In this document: positions 22,499-32,961 of the stretch, piece by piece
Layout of the letters: each line of letters opens with the position of its first letter
Position numbering within the stretch: the first letter of the stretch is position 1
NCBI GenBank assembly: GCA_964028335.1
Contig: CAXIIO010000405.1
Location: 1 to 64,000, forward strand
From: Altica lythri
Lineage: Eukaryota > Arthropoda > Insecta > Coleoptera > Chrysomelidae
DNA: 64,000 nucleotides
Direction of reading: 5' to 3'
Notes under the pieces: generated by a model
The model's input: only the letters and a program-made list of their open reading frames with translations
Database searches by the model: none
Told to the model about the DNA's origin: nothing
Translations under genes and position numbers: made by a program

Positions 22499-25207
22499 TT
22501 CGACTTTAACGAGAGTAAAATTAAACTATTATTTTGGAATGCCCAAGGTATAAAAGGTAAAGTTAATGAAATAAGAAAAATAATAAAAGACGGTGGATAT
22601 CATGTTGTATACATCAACGAAACCCACTATTGTGGAAATAAAAGTCCCACAAACATAGCAGGTTACAATAAAATATTCAACAACAGAACAGACATAAATA
22701 ATATAAATAATCAAACGCTGCGCGGGGGACAAGTAATGTACATTAAAAAAGGTATCAACTTTAGACAAATAAAAGACATTGACACAAACATAGAACACAT
22801 AACAATTTTAATAAATGACTTACAAATTACAGGACTATACACAACACAAATAATAAGACAAGACTTGACAAATATATTCGACAGAAATATAAAAATTATA
22901 GCAATGGGAGACTTTAACGCTAGACATATTTACTGGAATAACGTAAATAACAACGACAATGGTAACAAACTACTAGACTTTATACTAGACAATAACATTG
23001 ACATAAATCATACAGAAGACTACACAAGATACGGATACAACAATGATACAAACTCCACACTAGACTTAGTACTAACGAAAAACAAAGACATAAACAGACC
23101 AAAAACACTACTAGACTTAAACTCAGACCATAGACCGATTGAATTTACAACAAACGAAGCAATAACTCTACATAAAACTCACAGGAAAATTAAAGACTTT
23201 AACAGAGCAAACTGGACAGAATACAAAAACTACATACATAATAAAACAAAAATAAAATCAGACATAAACAACAAGGAACAAATCAACGAAGAAATTACAA
23301 AACTGACAAATATAATAAATGAAGCGACTGATATGTACATACCAACGATACTAAACGAAAATGACAAATATAACGCAGAAATAGAAAATGCAAGACTAGA
23401 CAGAAACAGAAAACGACGAATATATCAAAGACACAGAACAAGAGACAATCAAATAGAGCTAGAAATAGCTAAAGATCACTACAAAGCCTTACTAGACTCA
23501 TACATGACTGACAAATGGAACAAAAAAATTGACAATTTAATTAATACACAACAAAACATCTGGAAATTAATAAAAAATCGAAAGCAAAATAACGGATTTG
23601 ACATTGAGACTCTAAAGAAAAATAACATGGAATATTATCACGACAAAGACAAGGCTCAATTAATTGCAGAACAACTAGACATTAATTGTAACTCTACACA
23701 ACATTTAAGCGACGAACAAACCGAGACAGAAGTTAACAACACAATTAACAATACATTAAACGTAAACATACATAATAACATCGACATAATAACTCCACAT
23801 AAAATACACCAAATGATAAGGAAAACCAGACCATACAAAGCACCAGGACATGACAACATACAGAATAAAAACTTAAAAATGTTACCCCGCAAGGCGTTTG
23901 TTATATTGTATTATTTGTACAAAGCATGTCTCAGACTTCAATACTTTCCTGAGTGCTGGAAAAAAGCTATTATCCTCCCCTTCAGGAAAAATGGTAAAAA
24001 CGGGGAAAATCCTGAGAATTATAGACCTATAAGCCTACTACCAGCACTCGGAAAGATACTGGAGAGAATAATAAAGAAAGAGCTAGTTTCGCATCTGCAT
24101 GTGAATGACATAATAATAAAGGAACAGTTTGGGTTCAGAGCCAAACACTCAACCTTACTCCAGCTCAGTAGAATTACTGACAAAATAATAAAAAATTATA
24201 ACATTAGACATACTACATCACTGGTTTCTCTAGATCTAGAGAAAGCCTTTGATGTGGTATGGCATGATGGTTTAATTTATAAATTAATTAAAATAAACAC
24301 ACCGCTGTGGTTAATCAAAATCCTCCAATCATTTATAGAAAATAGAGAATATAATGTCAGAGTAAACAGTGAAAACTCCAATAATATCAGGAGCACAGCT
24401 GGAGTACCCCAAGGGGCAGCTCTGAGCCCAATTCTGTTCCAAATATTTATTAATGACATTCCGACACATGCAGAGACGGAAATAGCTCTTTTCGCAGATG
24501 ATACTGCGATTATGGCTAGCTCTAAAGCTACAAAATTAGCACACAAAAAAATTCAAAAACACCTACCATTGATAGAGAAATACTTCCAGAAATGGAAAAT
24601 CAGAATAAATGACAATAAAAGTCATTTAATAAACTTCAACAAAAAATTAAGACTGGAACAGAATACGACAATCAAAATAAATGACAGACAACTACCGACT
24701 GACAGTGAAATTACGTATTTAGGAGTTATACTGGACAGAAAATTACTTTTTACTAAACATATAGACAATACACTACGAAAAGGACTTAACGCGACAAACC
24801 TTATAGCTCCGTACATAAACAAATTCTCAAGACTGACTGAAAATAAAAAATTACAACTATATAAAAGTTACATAAGACCAATACTGACATATTGCGCCCC
24901 TATATGGATAAATACTGCTAACTATAACATTGACAAGATAATAAAACTTGAAAACAACATACTTCGTAGGATAATTAACTTAAAACCAATACAAATTAGT
25001 AACAATAACTTACGAGACTACTACAGAGACAACCATCAACTGACACCAATAGGATACAAAATTTACAATGACTTACAAACTTTTCTAAACCAGACAAAAT
25101 ACAATACTGAACTGACAAGCCATATAGGGGCAGAGACAATTGACGACATCCCGACAAGACAAAAACACCCCCTTTTTAATCAAAAAATGTTAAATAACTA
25201 CCTATAA
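22496..25207 (+). CDS. Element A2 ORF2, AP endonuclease / reverse transcriptase
   Basis: Identical to the A1 ORF2 except Ile to Met seven residues before the C-terminus (KML for KIL). As in A1 there is no ATG ahead of the endonuclease; the first is at 22736. Coordinates start at the codon following the proposed +1 shift. Confidence 0.92.
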   Translation, partial: KFDFNESKIKLLFWNAQGIKGKVNEIRKIIKDGGYHVVYINETHYCGNKSPTNIAGYNKIFNNRTDINNINNQTLRGGQVMYIKKGINFRQIKDIDTNIEHITILINDLQITGLYTTQIIRQDLTNIFDRNIKIIAMGDFNARHIYWNNVNNNDNGNKLLDFILDNNIDINHTEDYTRYGYNNDTNSTLDLVLTKNKDINRPKTLLDLNSDHRPIEFTTNEAITLHKTHRKIKDFNRANWTEYKNYIHNKTKIKSDINNKEQINEEITKLTNIINEATDMYIPTILNENDKYNAEIENARLDRNRKRRIYQRHRTRDNQIELEIAKDHYKALLDSYMTDKWNKKIDNLINTQQNIWKLIKNRKQNNGFDIETLKKNNMEYYHDKDKAQLIAEQLDINCNSTQHLSDEQTETEVNNTINNTLNVNIHNNIDIITPHKIHQMIRKTRPYKAPGHDNIQNKNLKMLPRKAFVILYYLYKACLRLQYFPECWKKAIILPFRKNGKNGENPENYRPISLLPALGKILERIIKKELVSHLHVNDIIIKEQFGFRAKHSTLLQLSRITDKIIKNYNIRHTTSLVSLDLEKAFDVVWHDGLIYKLIKINTPLWLIKILQSFIENREYNVRVNSENSNNIRSTAGVPQGAALSPILFQIFINDIPTHAETEIALFADDTAIMASSKATKLAHKKIQKHLPLIEKYFQKWKIRINDNKSHLINFNKKLRLEQNTTIKINDRQLPTDSEITYLGVILDRKLLFTKHIDNTLRKGLNATNLIAPYINKFSRLTENKKLQLYKSYIRPILTYCAPIWINTANYNIDKIIKLENNILRRIINLKPIQISNNNLRDYYRDNHQLTPIGYKIYNDLQTFLNQTKYNTELTSHIGAETIDDIPTRQKHPLFNQKMLNNYL

Positions 25208-25405
25208 CATTAAATTCAAAATTATATGTAAATTTCAACTTAAATCTATGTAAACACAAATTTAAGTAATTTGTGTAAATGCAAACATGCAGAAAATCTT
25301 GTAAAACTAATACTTGAGAAAAAAGCCAATAGGCATACTCACTAGTGCTTAACAAAACCAAAAATATTAAAAATTATTAAAAAAAAAATATTAAAAAATT
25401 AAAAA

Positions 25406-25466
<61 letters not shown>

Positions 25467-25850
25467 ATAAATATACAAATATATGTATATATACATTAAA
25501 AAAAAAAAACACATAATTATGATAAAATATGTAAGCACTAGTGAGAAAAAGTAAAAATCAATGCAAGAAAGAAAATAAAAGAAGAAAAGAAGAAAGAAAA
25601 TGAGAACAAAAGAGAGAAAACAAAGAAGACAAATACAATAACTACAATTATGACAAATTGTCGAAAAAACCCCCCCCCCTACACAATTAAATTAAACGGT
25701 GGAGCCAAAAACCACTAGAAGAAATAAAATTAAAAGAAACAATAACTTAAAAGTCCGAAAATTAATAAAATCTGGTAAATATTGGTACAGATCAAAACTA
25801 TAAGAAGTTAAGACAAAGAAAAGAAGATAAAGTCTGAATGGCTAGATACC

Positions 25851-25889
<39 letters not shown>
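25208..25889 (+). other. Element A2 3' UTR and (TTA)n tail
   Basis: Same architecture as A1: CTCACTAGTGCTTA at 25338-25351, uninterrupted A54 at 25411-25464, the reverse complement at 25532-25545, and a TTA tail a few bases shorter than that of A1. Confidence 0.8.
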
Positions 25890-25891
<2 letters not shown>

Positions 25892-25902
25892 ATTTTTGGC
25901 GC
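25890..25902 (+). repeat. Target site duplication, 3' copy, element A2
   Basis: TAATTTTTGGCGC, joined directly to the H1 TATA-like region. Confidence 0.93.
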
Positions 25903-25938
25903 ATTTTATTTAAACACAATTCGAGATAAATTCTCAGT
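25895..25938 (+). promoter_or_regulatory. H1 core promoter, unit 3
   Basis: TTTGGCGC (25895-25902), TATTTAAA (25907-25914) and the initiator-like TCAGT (25934-25938) are retained downstream of A2. Confidence 0.6.
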
Positions 25939-25972
25939 GATTCAGTGAAAAAATAAAAATTTATACATAACT

Positions 25973-26683
25973 ATGGCCGATACAGATAACCAGAATTCGG
26001 CAACTTCTGCAACGACCGGTGCCAATGCATCTCAGATCTCTTCTTCATCAAAAAAAGAGAAAAAAAATAAAAATCCAAGAAGTAAACCTTCTCATCCACC
26101 TACATCTGAAATGGTCAATAACGCTATTAAAGGACTAAAAGAGAGAGGTGGATCGTCGCTTCAAGCTATCAAAAAATATATAACAGCAAATTACAAAGTT
26201 GACGCTGAAAAAGTTGCGCCTTTCATCAAAAAGTACTTAAAATCTGCTGTAGTATCAGGATCTCTGGTCCAAACTAAAGGAAAGGGTGCATCAGGTTCAT
26301 TTAAACTTGCATCAGCTGCATCCACTGGATCGATCAAAAGTACTAGTGCCACTGGTGAAAAGAAAAAGGCTTCTGGTGCAAAACCCAAAAAAGCTGCAAC
26401 TGTAAAACGATCTAGTTTAGCAACTGGAGATAAAACTAAACCGGCTAAGAAATCAATCAAAGCGAAAAAATCACCAATAAAAGCTGCTAAACCGAAAAAA
26501 GACGAAAAGAAAACACCATCTGCTGCTAAAACTACATCGACTACAACTGCAAAATCACCGATTAAAGCCAAAAAATCAGCTAAAGGTCCAACTAAAAAAC
26601 CAAAGGCACCAAAACCAAAAACTGCCAAAACTCCTACTTCACCTAAAGCCAGGAAGGCAGCATCACCTAAAAAGAAGAAATAA
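25973..26683 (+). CDS. H1: Histone H1, unit 3
   Basis: 236 aa, unchanged protein. Upstream spacer displaced by 5 kb by element A2; core promoter kept. Confidence 0.97.
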   Translation: MADTDNQNSATSATTGANASQISSSSKKEKKNKNPRSKPSHPPTSEMVNNAIKGLKERGGSSLQAIKKYITANYKVDAEKVAPFIKKYLKSAVVSGSLVQTKGKGASGSFKLASAASTGSIKSTSATGEKKKASGAKPKKAATVKRSSLATGDKTKPAKKSIKAKKSPIKAAKPKKDEKKTPSAAKTTSTTTAKSPIKAKKSAKGPTKKPKAPKPKTAKTPTSPKARKAASPKKKK

Positions 26684-26754
26684 ACACGAAATATTTATAT
26701 ATCATCGTTGTTTATGTGGTATCATCCTTCAATAAACTGTTATTATAAACAAAT

Positions 26755-26770
26755 GGCCCTTTTGAGGGCC
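26755..26770 (+). terminator. H1 3' stem-loop, unit 3
   Basis: GGCCCTTTTGAGGGCC. Confidence 0.95.
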
Positions 26771-26957
26771 ACAAAATTATTCAATTTTAATAATGATAGA
26801 ATAAAAATAATAATTATAATAATAATAAAACAAAAACCGTATAAGTTGATAAGTTTGATACAAGTTTTAAAAATTTTAAATTGTAAAAAAAAAAAAATTA
26901 TTTATCATTCAATTAGATTTTCTTTTGTACGAATTTAGCTAAATATTAAAACAAAAA

Positions 26958-26998
<41 letters not shown>

Positions 26999-27273
26999 TG
27001 TGCTTCTTAAAGATTTTCTAAGTGGAAACGCAATAAATCACAACAAAATATAACAATATTTGTTTTTATATAAAAACATTTTTTTTTATCAACAAATCAT
27101 TTTAGCAAATATTTATTTTATTATACGTTTACTTTTTTTTTACGTTATTAGACTAGAATGACATTTATTATCATTCAATTTCAAATTGCATTCCAAATTT
27201 GCAAATTAATAAATAAATTATACATGTGTTAGTTTTTTTTTTGTCGAACATTATAAAATAATAATAATATTAT

Positions 27274-27289
27274 GGCCCTGAAAAGGGCC
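27274..27289 (-). terminator. H2A.a 3' stem-loop, unit 3
   Basis: Minus-strand GGCCCTTTTCAGGGCC. Confidence 0.95.
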
Positions 27290-27322
27290 GAGTATTTACT
27301 AATTTGACAACGAATAAAAAAT

Positions 27323-27697
27323 TTAAGCCTTCTTTTCAGTTTTCTTGGGTAAAAGAACAGCTTGTATATTTGGTAAAACACCACCTTGTGCAATTGTAAC
27401 ACCAGACAGAAGTTTATTTAATTCTTCGTCGTTACGAATTGCCAATTGCAAATGTCTAGGAATAATACGAGTTTTCTTGTTATCACGAGCAGCATTACCC
27501 GCCAATTCTAGTACTTCAGCAGCTAAATATTCCATGACAGCAGCCAAATAAACTGGTGCACCAGCTCCAACACGTTCAGCATAATTTCCTTTTCTCAACA
27601 GACGATGAATACGTCCAACGGGAAACTGTAAACCAGCACGAGTTGATCGTGTCTTTGCCTTTCCTTTAACTTTGCCTCCTTTACCACGTCCGGACAT
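27323..27697 (-). CDS. H2A: Histone H2A (isoform a), unit 3
   Basis: 124 aa, complete. Its divergent partner H2B.a is pushed away by element B, but the shared CCAAT/GGTGGAGCC region stays on the H2A side, so this gene should keep its promoter. Confidence 0.96.
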   Translation of the reverse strand: MSGRGKGGKVKGKAKTRSTRAGLQFPVGRIHRLLRKGNYAERVGAGAPVYLAAVMEYLAAEVLELAGNAARDNKKTRIIPRHLQLAIRNDEELNKLLSGVTIAQGGVLPNIQAVLLPKKTEKKA

Positions 27698-27897
27698 TTT
27701 CACTTAGTTACAGACAGATAGACAGAAAAAGAACTGAGGAATACTCTCCACGGTGCAAAGAGATATGAAAATATTTACTATGTACCAACAAATTTATACT
27801 AACGAGTGTAGCCAATAGCGTACAGCGCACATGCCATAACGCAGTGGGTGGAGCCTATTGAAGAAACGGAACTTTATTATAAATATGCCTCGTAAGG
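27698..27897. promoter_or_regulatory. H2A.a/H2B.a promoter, unit 3, cut off from H2B.a
   Basis: All upstream motifs including TATAAATA (27878-27885) remain, but the sequence 32 bp downstream of the TATA start is now the first base of element B. Confidence 0.78.
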
Positions 27898-27909
27898 TAG
27901 AGACACCGC
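27898..27909 (+). repeat. Target site duplication, 5' copy, element B
   Basis: TAGAGACACCGC, repeated at 33305-33316; single in other units. Confidence 0.93.
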
Positions 27910-28149
27910 CAGTTCCAACCCGACATCGACAGCAAGCAGACGTGCGAAGCAGCAGCTAGAGTGTAGTGAAAGTTTAAGTAGTGGGAGTTCCAGTGCAGTC
28001 AGCAGTCTCGAGCAGCTAGTCACTGTGTTCGCACGGTCCGGACGCACACTCGCTCACCAACCGACGACGGCGATCCAGCTAGGAGTCTACTACGGAGATA
28101 ATCGACGCACTCTAAGCTAAAGCTAAGTATTTTAAAATTTTATTTAAAT

Positions 28150-28630
28150 TTTGGAATTTTTAATTTTTAATTTTTGAATTACTGATTTATTGAACTATTT
28201 TGAATTTTTGAATTTTTAAATTTTTAAATTTTTGAATTTTCAAATTGTTTAAGTTTTTGATTCTTAAATTTCTAATTTTAAATTTTTATGTTAACATCGC
28301 TATAGTATTATATTGTTTATTCTTATCTATTATCACTTTCTATTTATTACCTCTGTTGAATACTACCAAATACTTCATCTACAAAATCAATATTTTTAAT
28401 TTTTGAATTTTTGATTTTGAATTTTTAGATTTTTGAATTTTTGAATTCTTAAATTTTTGAATTTTTGAATTTTTAAATTTTGAATTTTTGAATTTTAAGT
28501 TTTTGATTCTTAAATTTTAAATTTTTCAACATCGCTATAACTCTATTTTAGTATTCCTATCTATCATCACTTTCTATCTATACTTCTATTGAATACTACC
28601 AAATTACTTCATCTACAAAATTCAATAACA
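28150..28630 (+). repeat. Two tandem ~235-bp monomers in the element B 5' UTR
   Basis: Landmarks recur: AACATCGCTATA at 28293 and 28528, TTGAATACTACCAAA at 28356 and 28589, and AAGTTTTTGATTCTTAAATT near 28251 and 28497. Between them lie runs of TTTTTGAA. The layout is reminiscent of promoter monomers in some LINE 5' UTRs; function is inferred only. Confidence 0.75.
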
Positions 28631-28828
28631 CTTGCAACATCTTACAAAAATCTAAAACACTCACTTCAAACACACGAACACAAAACATACATTCAACACA
28701 CATTAATACATACACATATACATAATTCACAACACATACATACACCACGCTCACTCCCACGTAGATTCTCTTTCTATTCTCTACTCACATCATCTATTCT
28801 ATAACACCCACTCCTCCTCAATATCAAA

Positions 28829-30178
28829 ATGCCACCAAAACGCACCACTAAAAATTCATTAAAAGCAACCTTCTCCCACATCCCTTCATACGCTGCGATA
28901 GCAGCCACTTTAAACACATCGTCCGACACATCCAGCATCACCTCAGATTACAATGAATCAAACTTCTCCGAAGCATCCAGCATATCCAGCACATTCTCCG
29001 AAACTTCAGTCCCCAACACGCTTCCCAAAAACTCAAGATCTCAAAAACCCAAGAAGCTTTCAGCAAGGTCCCCAACGTTCATACCCGCCAACGCTTCATC
29101 AGCATCATCATCTTCTTCCTCCGCTTCTACTTCTTCGCAAAATGAAGCAAACAACACCATTCGCCCAAACCCCCAAATTCAAACCCAACGAATGGTCATC
29201 AGAAACATTCCGAAAGAGTTCAACTCCCAATCTCTACTCTTTAAGCTCCTAAACAGCTTTGAAATAGCTAGAGATCAAATTATTATGCTCAAAAGTAGAG
29301 CATACAACAGTTCGGCAGTTTTTCATACCTGCTCCCCAAAAAGCCCTGAAACCCTCCAAAAAAACATTCGTCACTCCACAGGTTCACCAAAAGTCATCGT
29401 CATCCCGTTCACGGTTACTCCCAAACAAGTGAACATTGTCCGTCCCCCAAAAACCCCCCTCTACTCCTTCGTCGTTAAAGGTGTAGACAAAAACATTTCA
29501 AACGAGGAATTCAATGAAATACTCAAAGACCAAAAATTTCCTTACCAAAAATGCTGGAGAATCACCTCAGCCAAAACCAAAAATCTCACTACTCTTATGA
29601 GAGTAATCACTTCCTCCGAATCACACTATGTCAATGCCATCACCAATGGCATTCACTTCTGTGGCCTAACTCACTTGGCTGAATCGTCAAACACAAACCC
29701 ACTTCCCCCAATCCCCAAATACTGCACCAAGTGCAGCAAAAACGGACACTCAATTTCTGAGTGTACCGCCCAAAAAATCATCTGCCCCTCATGCGGAGCA
29801 GAGCACAAACACTCCATCTGCCCCAAATCCAACCGCCCTAAATGCCCTAACTGCGAGGGTAACCACTCTGCCTTCTCTCTTAAATGTCCCAAGAGACAGG
29901 AGGCCCCATCCAAACCTAAGGAGGTTGCTCCGGTCACAATCGCAAAACCCATTGCTCCCCTTGAATTAACATCAGAAATCCAACTTCAAATCCAAATCAA
30001 CACTATAATTCTTATGAATGCACTCCCTCTAGAAAGAGAAACTATTGTCACAACTCTCCAATCGGTAATTCCCTCTCTATTCGGTTACAATTTAACCATT
30101 ACAGGAAGCGGTAATGAGGCTTCCTTTTCTTACTCCAAACCTGAAAATCTTCAATGGAGGGAATTATCGCCACAGTAA
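28829..30178 (+). CDS. Element B ORF1, zinc-knuckle Gag-like protein
   Basis: 449 aa. The N-terminal 125 residues are Ser/Thr-rich. A nucleic-acid-binding region around MVIRNIPKEFNSQSLLFKLL is followed by a domain typical before knuckles (FVVKGVDKNISNEEFNEIL). Three knuckles: CTKCSKNGHSISEC, CPSCGAEHKHSIC and CPNCEGNHSAFSLKC. The first four codons (MPPK; ATGCCACCAAAA) are identical in DNA to the start of host H2B. Confidence 0.9.
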   Translation: MPPKRTTKNSLKATFSHIPSYAAIAATLNTSSDTSSITSDYNESNFSEASSISSTFSETSVPNTLPKNSRSQKPKKLSARSPTFIPANASSASSSSSSASTSSQNEANNTIRPNPQIQTQRMVIRNIPKEFNSQSLLFKLLNSFEIARDQIIMLKSRAYNSSAVFHTCSPKSPETLQKNIRHSTGSPKVIVIPFTVTPKQVNIVRPPKTPLYSFVVKGVDKNISNEEFNEILKDQKFPYQKCWRITSAKTKNLTTLMRVITSSESHYVNAITNGIHFCGLTHLAESSNTNPLPPIPKYCTKCSKNGHSISECTAQKIICPSCGAEHKHSICPKSNRPKCPNCEGNHSAFSLKCPKRQEAPSKPKEVAPVTIAKPIAPLELTSEIQLQIQINTIILMNALPLERETIVTTLQSVIPSLFGYNLTITGSGNEASFSYSKPENLQWRELSPQ

Positions 30179-32961
30179 ATTGCGCGGGTCTAGCCCGCAA
30201 ACGCCACTCCGTGAAACATCTGCTCCTCCTGGAAAGATCCCCCCTCATAGTGTCTTTGACAGACACTCTAGCAAAAAATCCTCCCAAATTCTCAGGCTAC
30301 CACACCCACTCCATCCCCAAATCTGCCACAAGTCGAGGCAATGCAATCTTAATAAAAAGAGGGCTATCCTACGAACCTCACACTCTTCCTCGCCACCTTT
30401 CAGACCTCGACGTAATCGCTGTGAATGTTATTAACAATAACATCATCACAACGATTTTCTCACATTACAACCGACCGGCGCAAAGATTATCCCGCCCACT
30501 TTTCACCTACATTTCATCACTGCCACGAGCTATTCTGGTTGGGGACTTAAACTCCAGACACACTCAGTTTGGAGATCGGAGAACCAACCTAAACGGCCGC
30601 ATCTTCTCCAACCTTCTTATAGATCTTCCAATCTATAGAGTCGCCAACACAAACCCAACCTTCTTCGGCCACAGTGGATCTTCGATTTCGGACCATATCG
30701 TGTGCACGAATACGTGCGAACGATTGGTCGGAAGTCGTTGCTTTATTGGAACCAGCATCACTTCCGATCATCTTCCCCTCTTAGTCAGCACCTCAATGTT
30801 TTCGATCCCTCCTCCAAGACCCCCTTTCATTTCATTTCAAAACTTCCAAAAAGCTGACTGGATTAAATTTCAAACCACCATTTCAAACAATCTTCCCCCT
30901 GTTCCCCCTCTCCTAGGTCCACAAAGCATCGATGACTTCGCAGTCCAAATCCAAAATCTTATTCAAACAGCCACAGACCAAGCTGTCCCCATCTCTTCAA
31001 TCAACACCCAAGCCCGTCCCCTCCCACCAGAAATCATGTCACTCATCCGCCGAAAAAGGCAAATATACCGACAATACATCCGTTTTCACGACCCCAATAT
31101 CAAAACAGAATGGAATCGTCTCAACGCTCTGGTAAGGCTTAGGTTAAATGCTCACAAAGAAGACCTTTGGAAGCAAACCACGGCCGAACTTGATTACAGA
31201 GACGGTTCCAAATTCTGGAAAAAACTCAATGTCCTAACTGGCCAAAAAACGCAAAACCACTCCCACATCAAGGTACTCGGTCAAATTCTTGACTCCACCG
31301 ACGAGAAAGCTGAAGCTTTTCGTGCCCATCTCCAGAGCGTTTATAGAGAGCCATTTGATCCAACATTTGATCACAACTTTCATCACGAAACCGTCCGAAT
31401 CACAAGAGAAATCTTGGATAGCCCCAATCTTCCACTCCACAACAACCCACTTCTTGTCCCCTTTTCCACTGAAGACATCCTGACTGGATTTCTCCACGGA
31501 AAAAACTCAGCCCCTGGACCCGACTCGATTTCTCGTAGGACTCTAAAACAACTTCCCGACACTATAGCCCCATCAATTCGAGACCTTCTCAATGCATGTC
31601 TTCTCACTTCATATTTTCCCAGCCCCTGGAAGACTGCAAACACAATCTTAATCCCCAAACCAGGAAAGGACCAGACTCTCACGGAATCCTACAGGCCAAT
31701 ATCGCTCAGTAACGTGCTAGGCAAACTTTTCGAGCTCCTGCTCAAAAACAGAATCTGGGATCACCTAGAACTGAACTCCACCATCCCACCATTTCAACAT
31801 GGGTTCAGACCCTTCCACTCCACACAAAACCCCATAAATGAGCTGCACACATTCGCAGCAACCGCCCTCAACCAAGGCAAAGTTGCCTCTGCAATACTTC
31901 TAGATGTTCAAAAAGCTTTTGATAAAGTCTGGCATGCTGGACTTATTCGAAAGTTACATGACATCGAACTTCCAACACAAATAATAAAACTCATCAACTC
32001 CTATCTTTCCGACCGAACAATTCGCGTCAAAGTAGGCCAATCTCTATCCAACCCCTTTTCGCCACAAGCAGGAGTTCCCCAAGGTTCCATACTTGCCCCC
32101 CTTCTCTATCTAATCTACACTTACGACGTCCCAAACATCCAAAATATTCAGCTTTATGCTGACGACACAGCCCTATACACATCCGCCAAAACTACGGCTG
32201 CTCTAAACACCCAAACCCAACGTTTGCTGGATCAGTATACAGACTGGTGCAGGAAGTGGAGGGTATCAATCAATCCCCAAAAAACGCAAACCATCATCTT
32301 TCGCCACCCTTCCTACGGCCGTAAACCAAATCAATCTTTTGACAATGTCAACCTAACTCTCTGGGGTGAGAGACTCGTAGTAATGGACGAGATCGACTAC
32401 TTGGGGGTGCGCTTTACGCGCACCCTCAACTGGGAATCCGAAGTCCAACGCACCCTCGATAAAATGAGGAAACGAGCCTCTCTCCTTGGAGCGTTGTGTG
32501 GACGGATTGGAAGATGTCAACCAAGCACTCTACTCCACACCTACAGAACATATATTCGACCTATAGTCGATTATAGGGCTGTTCCATTTATTACCCTAAA
32601 CCCCCAACAGATAAACCGCCTGGCCGCAACTGAGCGCAAAATACTACGCAAATGCCAATACCTCCCCCCTTGGTACCCCTCACATCTCACTTACACTCAC
32701 CACAATAGCAAGGATACTACACCCTTACCTTTTCGGTTACAGGAACTCCAACGGAGGTATGCCACTAGGACCCTGCAGGGCCCCAACACCAGGGCCCAGG
32801 ATACTCTTCGGACCCCTTGGAACAGGGGTCACAGAGTCATCCAGAGGAAACCTCGAAGGAAACTCCCACTTCCTCAGCTGAGGCTACTCCAAGCAGCAGG
32901 ACAGCAACTTCCAGAGGAGCTCCAGGACCACTTAGAAGAGGCCCCACTAGCTATACGATAA
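30154..32961 (+). CDS. Element B ORF2, AP endonuclease / reverse transcriptase
   Basis: 935 aa. The ATG lies 22 nt upstream of the ORF1 stop, so the frames overlap by 25 nt and translation is probably coupled. AP endonuclease: N9 in TVNCAG, GDLNSRH, and SDH at 204-206; the usual catalytic Glu (QE-T/H) is replaced by Asp at 37 (SLTDT). RT: SYRPISLSNVLGK, QHGFRPFHST, LLDVQKAFDKVWH, GVPQGSILAP and the catalytic YADD at 668-671. The C-terminal 100 residues are Arg/Gln/Leu-rich with no knuckle or RNase H recognised. Confidence 0.92.
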   Translation: MEGIIATVNCAGLARKRHSVKHLLLLERSPLIVSLTDTLAKNPPKFSGYHTHSIPKSATSRGNAILIKRGLSYEPHTLPRHLSDLDVIAVNVINNNIITTIFSHYNRPAQRLSRPLFTYISSLPRAILVGDLNSRHTQFGDRRTNLNGRIFSNLLIDLPIYRVANTNPTFFGHSGSSISDHIVCTNTCERLVGSRCFIGTSITSDHLPLLVSTSMFSIPPPRPPFISFQNFQKADWIKFQTTISNNLPPVPPLLGPQSIDDFAVQIQNLIQTATDQAVPISSINTQARPLPPEIMSLIRRKRQIYRQYIRFHDPNIKTEWNRLNALVRLRLNAHKEDLWKQTTAELDYRDGSKFWKKLNVLTGQKTQNHSHIKVLGQILDSTDEKAEAFRAHLQSVYREPFDPTFDHNFHHETVRITREILDSPNLPLHNNPLLVPFSTEDILTGFLHGKNSAPGPDSISRRTLKQLPDTIAPSIRDLLNACLLTSYFPSPWKTANTILIPKPGKDQTLTESYRPISLSNVLGKLFELLLKNRIWDHLELNSTIPPFQHGFRPFHSTQNPINELHTFAATALNQGKVASAILLDVQKAFDKVWHAGLIRKLHDIELPTQIIKLINSYLSDRTIRVKVGQSLSNPFSPQAGVPQGSILAPLLYLIYTYDVPNIQNIQLYADDTALYTSAKTTAALNTQTQRLLDQYTDWCRKWRVSINPQKTQTIIFRHPSYGRKPNQSFDNVNLTLWGERLVVMDEIDYLGVRFTRTLNWESEVQRTLDKMRKRASLLGALCGRIGRCQPSTLLHTYRTYIRPIVDYRAVPFITLNPQQINRLAATERKILRKCQYLPPWYPSHLTYTHHNSKDTTPLPFRLQELQRRYATRTLQGPNTRAQDTLRTPWNRGHRVIQRKPRRKLPLPQLRLLQAAGQQLPEELQDHLEEAPLAIR

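Larger units (their letters stand above)
20923..25889 (+). mobile_element. Element A2, second full-length copy at the same H1 site
   Basis: 4967 bp. Its 5' junction lacks 3 bases present in A1 (GTTGGCG against GTTGTTGGCG). The first ~780 bp differ from A1 by many substitutions and small indels, while from about 21700 to the end the copies are almost identical (one base near the ORF2 end, one base in the A-tract, and the length of the TTA tail). The mosaic pattern points to separate insertions later partly homogenised, or to recombination. Confidence 0.95.
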
